Shown here piece by piece: positions 33,388 to 41,535 of a stretch of 64,000 nucleotides of DNA. This DNA is from Nannocystis punicea (GTDB taxonomy: Bacteria; Myxococcota_A; Polyangia; Nannocystales; Nannocystaceae). Below the pieces are notes generated by a model. The model was not told the DNA's origin, ran no database searches, and worked only from the letters and a program-made list of their open reading frames with translations. The stretch's first letter is position 1. Every line of letters starts with the position of its first letter. The stretch spans positions 8,592,001 to 8,656,000 of the forward strand of contig NZ_CP114040.1 of NCBI RefSeq assembly GCF_026965555.1, in the 5' to 3' direction. A program made the translations under genes and the position numbers.

Positions 33388-33905
33388 CGGTCCTCCGCGG
33401 GTGCGCTGGACGCACCACGCCGCCACCCTACCAAAACGCAAGCCCCTGGAGGTATGTTTGTGTCTAGCGCGTGCTCACAGGGCAAGGCCCTGTCGCCGCC
33501 AACCCCCTCGCCCCGCCCCCAGCCTTCGCGGCCCGCAGCGAATGGCTGCACTCGCCCGGCCCTCGCAGTCCGCGGGTGCAGGTGCACGGCTCCTCAGGAC
33601 ATGACCTTCGAGCCATGTCGTCACGATCGCCGCGCGTCGACGACGTGCGCCTCGTCGACACACCCGCTCACGCGGTGTCTCTCCATAATCCGTGGAGGAT
33701 CCGTTCCGTCGACAACCACTCATGCGATTCACCCGCGCCCCGAAATGCGGCGAGTCCGAATTGCACCGCCGCGAATCGGCTCTCACGCGCCTCGCGCCGG
33801 AGCGCGCGGTCGACCCCGCGCTCTCGCGCGCGTCGCCGGGCGAGCTCCCGCCCGCGTCGGGGCCCGCAGTGCTCCGAGCGTCGGCTTCGACTATGCTGGC
33901 GTCGC
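33388..33905. other. Intergenic region between the M36 protease and the eCIS ATPase
   Basis: No gene recognised; open frames lack family features. A short hairpin (CAGGGC, AAG, GCCCTG) is at 33478-33492. TATGCT at 33892-33897, eight bases before the ATPase start, matches the sequence and spacing before the kinase gene at 13447 and is a likely -10 element. Confidence 0.45.
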
Positions 33906-36077
33906 ATGTCCGTGAATCCTTATGGCAGCTCGATGGAGCAGGTGTTGGCCGAGCTCGAGCGCGTCGAGCTGCTCGTGCGGATCCAGGTCGCCCGACTGCG
34001 ACAAAGCAAGCGGGACGACCGGTTCGAGGGCCTCTACGTCTCCGAGGAGGAGGTCGACGAGCACCTCCGGCGACCGCTCGGCGCGCCGCGCTGGGCCCAC
34101 GAGCCCTCGCCGGTGGCCGACGCCCAGGCAGGGCGCCTCGACGCCCTGAGGCGCGGCCTCCTCGCGCGCGCCGAGGCCACGCGGGCGGCGGGCCTGCGGC
34201 TCCGCCTCGACGAGCTCGTCGCCGCGTTCGGCCTGTCCGACCTCGACCGCGACGTCGTCCTGCTCTGCCTCGCGCCGGAGGTCGCGCCGCGCTACGAGCG
34301 GGTCTTCGCCTACCTGCAGGACGACGTCACCCGCCGACGTCCCGGCGTCGACCTCGCGCTCGAGCTGCTGTGCCCCGCGTTCGCCGACAAGCTGGCCGCG
34401 CGGACGCGCTTCGAGGCGAGCGCGCCGCTCTCGCGCCACGGCCTCGTCCAATTGTTCGACGAGCCCACGCACCCGCATCCGACCCTGCTCGGGCGGTTCT
34501 TGCGGCTCGATCCGCGGGTCGCCGGCTTCTTGCTCGGCGGCGACGAGCTGGCCGCGGAGCTCGACGGCCTGGTCACGCGCTGCTCGCCGGAGCCCGCGGG
34601 CCGGTCTCTGGCGGCGGACGACGCCCGCGCCCGGATCGCCGGCCGCTACGATCCGCGCGAGGGGCTGCTCGTCGACCTCGTCGGTCCCGCGGGCAGCGGC
34701 AAGCAGTCGTGGGCCCGGGCCCTGGGCGCCGAGCTCGGGCTCGGACTCCTCGTCGCGCACGCGCCCGGGCTGTTCGCCGCCGGCCCGGCAGAGGCGGCGA
34801 GGCGCCTGTCGACGCTCGCGCGCGAGGCCGTGTTGCAGCGCGCCGCGGTCTACTGGGAGGGGCTCGACGAGCTCGCCGAGGCCGATCAAGCGGCGGCGCA
34901 GGACGCGGTGCTCGGGTCGGACTCGCACCCGCGCCGGTTGACCTTCGTCGCCGGCCCACGGCCGTGGCGGGTCGCCGAGCGCGTGCCGGGGTTGCGGTTC
35001 ACTCGCGTCGAATTGCCGCGGCCGAGCGACCACGAGCGCCTCGATCTGTGGCGACGCGAGCTCCCGGCCGCGTTGCCCGACGCCGTCGCGGCCGAGCTGC
35101 CGGCCCTCGCGAGCAAGTTCCGCTTCACCGCCGGGCAGGTCCGCGCCGCCGCTGCCAACGCGCGCGAGCGGGCGCACTGGCGGGCCGGCGAGCAGCCGCT
35201 GGCCGTCGCCGACCTGTACGCCGCGTGCCGGGCGCAGAACAACAGCAAGCTCGGCGAGCTCGCGCGGCCGATCGTCCCGCACTACACGTGGAGCGACATC
35301 GTGCTCTCGGCCGACAGCCTGACGCAGCTGCGCGAGGTGTGCGATCGCGTGCGCCTGCGCGGGCGGGTGCACGAGGAGTGGGGGTGGGGCGCCAAGCTGT
35401 CGCTGGGCAAGGGGATCAACGTCATCTTCTCCGGCCCGTCGGGGACGGGCAAGACGATGGCCGCCGAGATCCTCGCGCACGAGCTCGGCCTCGACCTCTA
35501 CAAGATCGACCTCTCGGGCGTGGTCAGCAAGTACATCGGCGAGACCGAGAAGAACCTCGCCAGGATCTTCGCCGAGGCCGAGACCAGCAACGCGATCCTC
35601 TTCTTCGACGAGGCGGACTCGCTGTTCGGCAAGCGCTCCGAGGTCAAGGACGCGCACGACCGCTACGCCAACATCGAGACCAGCTACCTGCTGCAGCGCA
35701 TGGAGGAGTACCAGGGGCTCACGATCCTCGCCACCAACCTGCGCAAGAACCTCGACGAGGCGTTCGTCCGCCGCATGGCCTTCGCCGTCGCCTTCGCGCT
35801 GCCCGAGGAGGCCGAGCGGCTCGACATCTGGCGGAAGGTGTGGCCGTCGGCGGTCCCGCTCGACCCGACGCTCGACCTCGAGTTCATGGCCCGGCAATTC
35901 AAGCTGAGCGGCGGCAACATCAAGAACATCGCCATCGCCGCGGCCTTCCTGGCCGCGAGTCGGGGCGTCCCCGTGTCGACGGCGCACCTGATCCTCGGCA
36001 CCCGGCGCGAGATGCAGAAGATCGGCCGCATGTGCGTGCCGGCGGACTTCGGCAAGTACGCCGCGCTCGCCGAGTGA
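33906..36077 (+). CDS. AAA+ ATPase of the contractile injection system (Afp15-like)
   Basis: 723 residues from ATG 33906. An N-terminal helical region (1-240) precedes a first, degenerate P-loop module (GPAGSGKQ at 260-267, Walker B weak: VYWEGLDEL). The second module is a canonical AAA+ domain: GPSGTGKT at 510-517, Walker B AILFFDEAD, sensor LATNL and an arginine pair before the C-terminal helices. This double layout is characteristic of eCIS ATPases, needed for particle assembly and thought to act on sheath or tube partners. Here the gene lies upstream of the structural operon, separated by a 570-base gap with its own promoter. No Shine-Dalgarno precedes the start, and a leaderless transcript is likely. 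Confidence 0.9.
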   Translation: MSVNPYGSSMEQVLAELERVELLVRIQVARLRQSKRDDRFEGLYVSEEEVDEHLRRPLGAPRWAHEPSPVADAQAGRLDALRRGLLARAEATRAAGLRLRLDELVAAFGLSDLDRDVVLLCLAPEVAPRYERVFAYLQDDVTRRRPGVDLALELLCPAFADKLAARTRFEASAPLSRHGLVQLFDEPTHPHPTLLGRFLRLDPRVAGFLLGGDELAAELDGLVTRCSPEPAGRSLAADDARARIAGRYDPREGLLVDLVGPAGSGKQSWARALGAELGLGLLVAHAPGLFAAGPAEAARRLSTLAREAVLQRAAVYWEGLDELAEADQAAAQDAVLGSDSHPRRLTFVAGPRPWRVAERVPGLRFTRVELPRPSDHERLDLWRRELPAALPDAVAAELPALASKFRFTAGQVRAAAANARERAHWRAGEQPLAVADLYAACRAQNNSKLGELARPIVPHYTWSDIVLSADSLTQLREVCDRVRLRGRVHEEWGWGAKLSLGKGINVIFSGPSGTGKTMAAEILAHELGLDLYKIDLSGVVSKYIGETEKNLARIFAEAETSNAILFFDEADSLFGKRSEVKDAHDRYANIETSYLLQRMEEYQGLTILATNLRKNLDEAFVRRMAFAVAFALPEEAERLDIWRKVWPSAVPLDPTLDLEFMARQFKLSGGNIKNIAIAAAFLAASRGVPVSTAHLILGTRREMQKIGRMCVPADFGKYAALAE

Positions 36078-36525
36078 GCGGCGCCGTCGGCCGGCCTTGA
36101 CCCACGATCGGCGATCGCCGAGCGCCGAGCGCTCGACCTTCGCGCCGTCGGTGAATCGCCGACCCCGACGCGGCGAAGTCCGCATCGTGCACGATCGTTC
36201 GCGCGACGAGCCGTCCGCGGCGGCGCCGCCACGTGTGACGGCGCCGACGGGCGCGGGTGATTCGCGCCGACCTGTCGCATTGGCCAGACTGCGCGCCTTT
36301 GCGGCGAGGCGGCGCGTCGCGCGTCGAGGCGTCGCGCCCTTCCATCATTAAAGCTTCGCCGCGTCGCGACCTCGTCCGATCACGATCGGACCTCGGCGCC
36401 CATGAGGCCCGCGCGGCGCTCGATCGCCGGTGCGCCGCGCCCCCGCCGCGAGCCGCGTGTCGCACGGGCGGAAATGGAGTGACCCGGGCGGCGGGCCGTG
36501 TCCGCGGTGCGTAATTTAAATTCAA
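36078..36525. other. Intergenic region, nothing recognised
   Basis: GC-rich sequence without a credible gene, ending in an AT-rich patch (near 36511-36527) that belongs to the promoter listed next. Confidence 0.4.
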
Positions 36526-36554
36526 TTGACGAGGCCCTGAGCGACACATAGTAT
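36526..36554 (+). promoter_or_regulatory. Promoter of the eCIS structural operon
   Basis: TTGACG (36526-36531), 17-base spacer, TAGTAT (36549-36554), with an AT-rich patch just upstream. Transcription should start near 36561, giving a leader of about 85 bases before the first gene. It is the best sigma70-type promoter seen in the window. Confidence 0.65.
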
Positions 36555-36646
36555 TCGAGGCGTTGCGATGGCAAGAGCGCGCGTCTGCGTGCGGCCGATG
36601 GGCCGCGCGCGATCCGTGACGCTCGGGTGAAGCTCGGGGATGGACG

Positions 36647-37243
36647 ATGATTCTGGATCTGGACAATACCATCAAGGAATTGATCGAGACCTTCGCGCCG
36701 GCGAACTCGGAGCTGGCCGGCGCGACGGTCTCGTTCGACCTGCCGGACGCCGGTTGGCGGGCGCAGCTCGACGCTTTGACGGTGAATTGCTACCTCTACG
36801 ACATCCGCCAGAACATGGCGGCGGCGACGAACGAGCCGATATTGGTCCAGAGCGCCGACCAGAAGAAGCGGGCGCGGGTGAGGCCGCCGGCGCGGATCGA
36901 CTGCGCCTATTGCATCACCGCGTGGAGCCCGGCGCTGACCGGCGCCGTGTTCGAGGAGCACCGGCTGCTCAGCCAGCTCCTCCAGCTGTTCCTGCGCTTC
37001 CCGAAGATCCCGGACGAGGTCCTGCAGGGCGCCCTCGTCGAGCAGATGGCGCCGTTTCCCGGCATCGTCGCGTCCCAGGAGGGCGTGCGCAACCTGCCGG
37101 AGTTCTGGAGCGCGCTCGACCAGAAGCTCAAGCCGTCGCTCAATTACGTGATCACCCTCGGCATGCTGCCCGACGCGGTGCCCACGGACGCAGAAATGGT
37201 CGAAAAGCCGACCGCGATCACGGTCGGCGTCGACCACCGGTGA
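36647..37243 (+). CDS. Tube-terminator/cap protein (DUF4255, Afp16/Pvc16-like)
   Basis: 198 residues. The start (MILDLDNTIKELIE), the YLYDIRQN segment and a central YCITAWSP motif match the DUF4255 N-terminal domain of Afp16/Pvc16. In Afp/PVC particles this protein caps the tube and sheath and sets the distal end. It is the first gene of the structural operon and is followed 72 bases later by the sheath gene. Confidence 0.85.
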   Translation: MILDLDNTIKELIETFAPANSELAGATVSFDLPDAGWRAQLDALTVNCYLYDIRQNMAAATNEPILVQSADQKKRARVRPPARIDCAYCITAWSPALTGAVFEEHRLLSQLLQLFLRFPKIPDEVLQGALVEQMAPFPGIVASQEGVRNLPEFWSALDQKLKPSLNYVITLGMLPDAVPTDAEMVEKPTAITVGVDHR

Positions 37244-37315
37244 ACACCAGAGCTATCGGGCGGCCTGCGGGCCGCGGCTACCCACGGCCTTTTCGGCCTG
37301 AAATGGAGAGAGGTG

Positions 37316-38815
37316 ATGGACAACATTGGAATCAATCTCAGAGAAGTCGATGGGCGGGCGACGCCGAGCATTCAGGGCGCGGCGACGTCGGTGGCGGGCT
37401 TCATCGTTCGCACCAAGCGCGGGGTCCCGGGGAAGGTCCGGCTGGTCACCAACTTCTCCGAGTTCCTCGAGTACTTCGGCGGCTACGTGAAGAAGGCCGA
37501 CGCCCACGACAATTACTTCGGCGCCTACGCGCTCAAGGGCTTCTTCGACAACGGCGGCGCGGTCGCCTACGTGACCCGCGTGTTCGGCACCGGCGTCGCC
37601 GCGACCGTGACCTCCACCGACGGCGATGAGGAAGAGGGCCCGCTCACCATCACCGCCGCCTACAGGGGCCAGACCGACCCGGGCGCGTGGGGCAACAAGA
37701 TCAGCGTCGCCGTCGCCTACCACGCCCCCGTGGCGCCGGAGACCGTGGGCTCGTTCGACCTCACCGTGAGCTTCGAGGGCCGCCAGGTCGAGGTCTGGGA
37801 CCACCTGCCGGCCAGCGCCGCCGCGGCCGACACGGTCAACGACGAGTTCAGCGGCTCGAAGTACATCGTCATCGCCTTCGACGCGACCGTCAACGGCGGG
37901 GTGCTCGTCGCGGAGACGCTGGCGCTGAAAGACGGCACGCAGGACGCGCCCGACGCGGACGCGCTGGAGGACCTGTGCTCCGCGGCGCTCCCCCTCTACG
38001 ACACCATCGACATCCAGCTGCTGGCCTGCCCCGAGTGCTCGACCGCCGACTTCGCGCTCGCGGGGGCCGACTATTGCGCCCTCCGCGGCGATTGCATCTT
38101 CGTCAGCGACGCCGGCGACGTCGACATGGCCGGGGCGCAGGCGTTCACGACCAACCTGCGCGGCAACAACATCTACGGCGCGGTGTATTGGCCCTACATC
38201 CGCATCAACGACCCGATCGGCACCAGCCGCTGGATCCCCGCGACCGGCCACGTGCTCGGCGTCATGGCCCGCACCGAGCGCGAGCGCGGCGTGTGGAAGG
38301 CCCCCGCCGGGGTCGCCGCCCGCGTCCAGGGCGCGCTCGACGTCCGCCACCACATCTCCGACCCCTCGCACACGATCCTCGTCAAGGGCTCGGGCGTCAA
38401 CGCGGTCCGCTTCATCTCCGGGCAGGGCATCGTCATCGACAGCGCCCGCACCCTCAGCAGCAGCACGCTGTGGCAGTTCATCAACGTCCGCCTGCTGTTC
38501 AACTTCGTCAAGAGCTCGCTCAAGAGCGGCCTGCGCTGGGTCGTGTACGAGCCGAACGACGAGGTGCTGTGGAACAAGGTCAAGCACAACGCGGTGACCC
38601 CGTTCCTGATGAACCTGTGGCGCCGGGGCGCGTTCGGCCCGGGGTCGCCGGACGAGGTGTTCTCGGTCCAGTGCGACAGCGCGAACAACCCGAGCGACAA
38701 CGTCAAGCTGGGCATCCTCAACGTCGAGGTCTACTTCTACCCCTCGCGCCCGGCCGAGACGTTCATCATCACCGTGGGCCAGCAAGAGGGCGGGCCGACG
38801 GCGAGCGAAGGCTAA
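37316..38815 (+). CDS. Contractile sheath protein
   Basis: 499 residues from ATG 37316, with GGAGAGAGG upstream. It is a phage tail-sheath family protein: the N-terminal MDNIGINLREVDG arm, the VAGFIVRTKRGVPGK segment, and a C-terminal domain ending in the VEVYFYPSRPAETFIITVGQ strand typical of sheath subunits that interlink by arm exchange. Only one sheath gene is present, whereas Afp and PVC have two or three, so the sheath is probably homopolymeric. On contraction it drives the inner tube outward. Confidence 0.95.
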   Translation: MDNIGINLREVDGRATPSIQGAATSVAGFIVRTKRGVPGKVRLVTNFSEFLEYFGGYVKKADAHDNYFGAYALKGFFDNGGAVAYVTRVFGTGVAATVTSTDGDEEEGPLTITAAYRGQTDPGAWGNKISVAVAYHAPVAPETVGSFDLTVSFEGRQVEVWDHLPASAAAADTVNDEFSGSKYIVIAFDATVNGGVLVAETLALKDGTQDAPDADALEDLCSAALPLYDTIDIQLLACPECSTADFALAGADYCALRGDCIFVSDAGDVDMAGAQAFTTNLRGNNIYGAVYWPYIRINDPIGTSRWIPATGHVLGVMARTERERGVWKAPAGVAARVQGALDVRHHISDPSHTILVKGSGVNAVRFISGQGIVIDSARTLSSSTLWQFINVRLLFNFVKSSLKSGLRWVVYEPNDEVLWNKVKHNAVTPFLMNLWRRGAFGPGSPDEVFSVQCDSANNPSDNVKLGILNVEVYFYPSRPAETFIITVGQQEGGPTASEG

Positions 38816-38836
38816 TACGAGGAGAGGAGCACGGTC

Positions 38837-39298
38837 ATGGCAACTGTAGCGTTCACCGAGGCGTATCGTACGCACGAATTCGTGGTCGAGATCGAGGGGA
38901 TCGAGAGCCCGGGGATCACCAAGGTCAGCGGGCTCTCCGAGGGCGAGATCGACGCGATCGATCAACCCGACGGCGGCTCGAACGTCGTCCACAAGATCAG
39001 CTCGGGCATCGTCAAGTACGGCGATCTGACCCTCGAGCGCAACATGGACGGCACCGCGGCCGACGCGGCGTTCCAGAAGTGGTTCCAGGAGATGTTCAAG
39101 CTCGACGGCACCGGCGTCGGCTCGAAGCTGCGGCGCAACGGCTCGGTCGTCAAGCGCCAGTTCGGCAAGGAGGTCATGCGCTTCGCCTTCGAGGGCGCGT
39201 GGATCAAGTCGTCGCGGTTCTCCGACCTCGACGCCTCCACCTCCGGGCTGATGAAGCAGACGCTCGTGCTGGCGATCGAGCGGATGTACCGGGTCTGA
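38837..39298 (+). CDS. Inner tube protein (gp19 family, Afp1/Afp5-like)
   Basis: 153 residues, the standard length. The T4 gp19/Hcp-like tube fold is recognised from THEFVVEIEGIESPGITKVSG, the YGDLTLERNMDG strand and the closing LVLAIERMYRV. Subunits stack as hexameric rings to form the conduit that carries effectors. It has strong GAGGAG signals upstream and lies between the sheath and the chaperone-like gene, as in contractile phages. Confidence 0.93.
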   Translation: MATVAFTEAYRTHEFVVEIEGIESPGITKVSGLSEGEIDAIDQPDGGSNVVHKISSGIVKYGDLTLERNMDGTAADAAFQKWFQEMFKLDGTGVGSKLRRNGSVVKRQFGKEVMRFAFEGAWIKSSRFSDLDASTSGLMKQTLVLAIERMYRV

Positions 39299-39329
39299 GC
39301 GGGCCGGCTTGCGGCGGAGGGACGGGACC

Positions 39330-40091
39330 ATGAGCCTACCGAGGCGAGAATTCGAGGTCGAGCTGCCGCTCGGATGGGTGGACGACGCCGGTCGGGTGCA
39401 CCGCCGGGTCGTCCTCCAGAAGATGCGCGGCCACGAGGAGGCGCTGTTCTACGACTCGAGCCTGTCCGCCGGTCGGCTCGTCACCGAGCTGATCAAGGGC
39501 TGCCTCGTGCGATTCGTCGACGGCCCCGAGGCCCCGGGCCCGCTGGTGTCGCGGATGTTCTCCGCCGACCGCAACTTCCTGGTGGTGCAGATCCGCCGGG
39601 TCACCCTCGGCGACGAGGTGCCCTGCCGCTACGCCTGCCGCGGCTGCGGGGCCGACATCGCGGTCACCGAGGACCTCGGCCGACTCGCGGTCCGCCGCGC
39701 CGGCGACGGCCCGCTCCGCACCACCCTGCACGTCGAGCTCGCCGACGGCTGGCGCGACGGCGAGGGCGTCACGCACCAGGCGCTGGAGCTCCGCCTGCCC
39801 CGCGGCGACGACGAGGAGTTCATCGCCGAGATGACCGACGACCCGCTGCGCGCCCGCGACGCCCTGGTCCTGCGCTGCATCCAATCGTTCGGGTCCCTGC
39901 GCCGGGCGACGCTGGAGGCCTACGGCCTCAAGATCCTGCGCGACCTGACCCTCGGCGACAGGCGGGCGATCTACCGCGCGCTCGACGACGACAGCCCCGG
40001 GGTCGACTTCCGCCGCACTGTCACGTGCGGCCGCTGCGGCGATTCGTTCAAGACGACGCTGGAGGTCTCGGGTTTTTTCGACCTCGGCTAG
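39330..40091 (+). CDS. Tail-assembly-chaperone-like protein with zinc-ribbon cysteines (zero-frame product)
   Basis: 253 residues. The start (FEVELPLGWVDDAGRVHRRV) and the regular helices resemble gp26/tail-assembly chaperones that follow the tube gene in contractile systems. Unusually there are two cysteine clusters, CRYACRGCG in the middle (about residues 97-105) and CGRCG near the end (about 234-238), which together could bind zinc. A slippery heptamer T-TTT-TTC lies at 40073-40079, four codons before the stop. A -1 shift there continues for 64 codons into a DUF6760-like segment, as with the G/GT and E/E' chaperone pairs of phages lambda and P2. The chaperone role is inferred from position and the frameshift. 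Confidence 0.75.
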   Translation: MSLPRREFEVELPLGWVDDAGRVHRRVVLQKMRGHEEALFYDSSLSAGRLVTELIKGCLVRFVDGPEAPGPLVSRMFSADRNFLVVQIRRVTLGDEVPCRYACRGCGADIAVTEDLGRLAVRRAGDGPLRTTLHVELADGWRDGEGVTHQALELRLPRGDDEEFIAEMTDDPLRARDALVLRCIQSFGSLRRATLEAYGLKILRDLTLGDRRAIYRALDDDSPGVDFRRTVTCGRCGDSFKTTLEVSGFFDLG

Positions 40092-40109
40092 GTGGCGGCG
40101 TTCGCCTCC
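40073..40109 (+). promoter_or_regulatory. Predicted programmed -1 ribosomal frameshift site
   Basis: Heptamer T-TTT-TTC (40073-40079) is in the exact X-XXY-YYZ phase for the upstream gene. About 11 bases later 40091-40109 can form a hairpin (GGCG/CGCC with a 5-base loop, plus two outer pairs), a possible stimulator. The downstream -1 frame is open and conserved-looking but lacks a start codon. Confidence 0.7.
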
Positions 40110-40273
40110 GACAGGAGATCTTCTACCTGGCCTATCACCTCCACTGGCCCTACGGCGAACTGATGGCCATGGAACCGAGCGAGCGGCGCGCCTACGTGCA
40201 CATGCTCGCGGAGCGCATCGAGGCGAACAACGCCGCGATGGAGGAGTTCAACGCGCGATGGGAGCGAAGGTGA
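40079..40273 (+). CDS. DUF6760-like extension reached by the -1 frameshift
   Basis: 64 codons in the -1 frame relative to the upstream gene. The core EIFYLAYHLHWPYGELM followed by PSERRAYV matches DUF6760 proteins, small helical components found in eCIS loci. No ATG, GTG or TTG occurs in frame before the conserved core; the first ATG comes after it. This supports synthesis as a fusion with the upstream chaperone-like protein. The end overlaps the next gene by 16 bases. Confidence 0.7.
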   Translation, partial: RPRLGGGVRLRQEIFYLAYHLHWPYGELMAMEPSERRAYVHMLAERIEANNAAMEEFNARWERR

Positions 40274-41514
40274 ATCGTATGACGATCACGGACGACAGCG
40301 CGAATCGACGGACCGCGAGCGCGGCCGACCTCGACGCGCCGCTCGCGAGCGCCGGGGTGCTGCTCCTCGCTCGCCGCTCCCGCGCGGCGGCGGCCCCGGG
40401 CCCGCGGAGGCTCGCGTGCCTGCCCTTCCTCGGCCTCGGTCGCGCCGCCAGGGCGCGCCGGGTGACCGTCGAGGACCCCGCGCTCGCCTGGGCGTCGCTG
40501 CCGCTGGCGTCGCTGCTGCTCTGGGGCCTGACCCCGGCCGACGGCCCGCGCTCGCCGGCCTCCGCTCCCACCAGTCCTTCGGGACAGGTCGAGGCGCCGC
40601 TGGCCGGCGCGAGCCTGCCGCTGCCACTGCGCCACGCCGAGGCCACGAGCCCGCCGTCCCGCGATGTCGGCGCGGCGCCGCGCTGGTCGGCGATGCAGCG
40701 ACCGGCCCCGACCCCGCCGGCCCCGACCCCGCCGGCCCCGACCGCGCCGGCGCTCGCTCCCGCGCCGCCCGCCACGGCCGCCCCTGCGCCGGCCGGAGCG
40801 GCCGCCCCCCGTCCCCCGGCGCCCGGTCCCGCCGCGAGCGCCGGCGTCGTCCACACGGCGCCCAGCGAGCCACGGTGGGCCCTGCCGGTGCCCGCGGGCT
40901 CCCGCCCGATCGCGGCCGCCCGCGACCTGCCGGCGAGCGGCTCGTCGCCGCGCGTCGATCACACCTGGCCGCTCGTCCCCCGCCCCGGGGCTGCAGCGCT
41001 GCCGGCCACCGCCGCGGCCCCGCCGGCCGTCGCGTCCCCCGCGGCGATCGAGCTGCCTGCTCCCGTCCCCGCGCGCGCGTACGACCCCGCGTCGCGGGCC
41101 GCGGCGCCGCCCGTCGCGGCGCCCGTCGCCGCCCCGCCGCGCCGCTCCGACCGCGCGCCTGGCGGGCCCGCGCAGCTCCAGCCGCTGCCGGCCCTCCCGT
41201 GGGCCGAGGGAGGCACGAGGGTCGGGCGCGACGGCCCCGCGCTCCCCGGCGAGCCGCCGCTGCGCCCGACGCTGGCCGGCGCGCCGATGGAGCTCCCGCA
41301 GCTGCTACGCGCGATCGATCGGGTCGTCGAGCGGACAGTGACCGAGCGGGTCGCGCGGGCGCTCGCGCCGAGCAAGCCCCCGCCGGCGCCGGCCCCCGCG
41401 CCCGCGTCCGCGCCCGCGCCCGAGGTCTTCAGCGAACAAGGGGTGCGCCGCTTGATGGTCATGATGCGGCGCATCGAGCAATACGAACGCCTGCGCGGCG
41501 GCGAACTCGCATGA
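40258..41514 (+). CDS. Pro/Ala-rich protein of unknown function in the tape-measure position
   Basis: 418 residues from ATG 40258, overlapping the frameshifted reading by 16 bases. The first 100 residues contain two hydrophobic stretches (GVLLLARR, WASLPLASLLLWGL). The middle 250 residues are very rich in Pro and Ala and presumably extended. The last 90 hold two predicted helices (LLRAIDRVVERTVTERVARAL and RRLMVMMRRIEQYERLRGG). In contractile phages the gene after the frameshifted chaperone is the tape measure, and no other tape-measure candidate is seen in this locus, so it may do that job despite lacking the usual long coiled coil. A copy of the dispersed palindrome lies at 40573-40586. Confidence 0.6.
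   Translation: MGAKVNRMTITDDSANRRTASAADLDAPLASAGVLLLARRSRAAAAPGPRRLACLPFLGLGRAARARRVTVEDPALAWASLPLASLLLWGLTPADGPRSPASAPTSPSGQVEAPLAGASLPLPLRHAEATSPPSRDVGAAPRWSAMQRPAPTPPAPTPPAPTAPALAPAPPATAAPAPAGAAAPRPPAPGPAASAGVVHTAPSEPRWALPVPAGSRPIAAARDLPASGSSPRVDHTWPLVPRPGAAALPATAAAPPAVASPAAIELPAPVPARAYDPASRAAAPPVAAPVAAPPRRSDRAPGGPAQLQPLPALPWAEGGTRVGRDGPALPGEPPLRPTLAGAPMELPQLLRAIDRVVERTVTERVARALAPSKPPPAPAPAPASAPAPEVFSEQGVRRLMVMMRRIEQYERLRGGELA
40573..40586. repeat. Dispersed palindrome, one mismatch (copy in Pro/Ala-rich gene)
   Basis: AGTCC, TTCG, GGACA followed by GGTC, the reverse orientation of the common GACC-TGTCC form. It is translated as PTSPSGQV, yet another reading frame of the element. Confidence 0.55.
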
Positions 41515-41535
41515 GCCCGCGACTGTGAGGATGTC

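Noticed and set aside
40258..40300. Independent start for the DUF6760-like segment at the ATG codons near 40163
   Set aside because: That start would remove the conserved YLAYHLHWPYGELM core and leaves only a helical tail; frameshifting explains the layout better.
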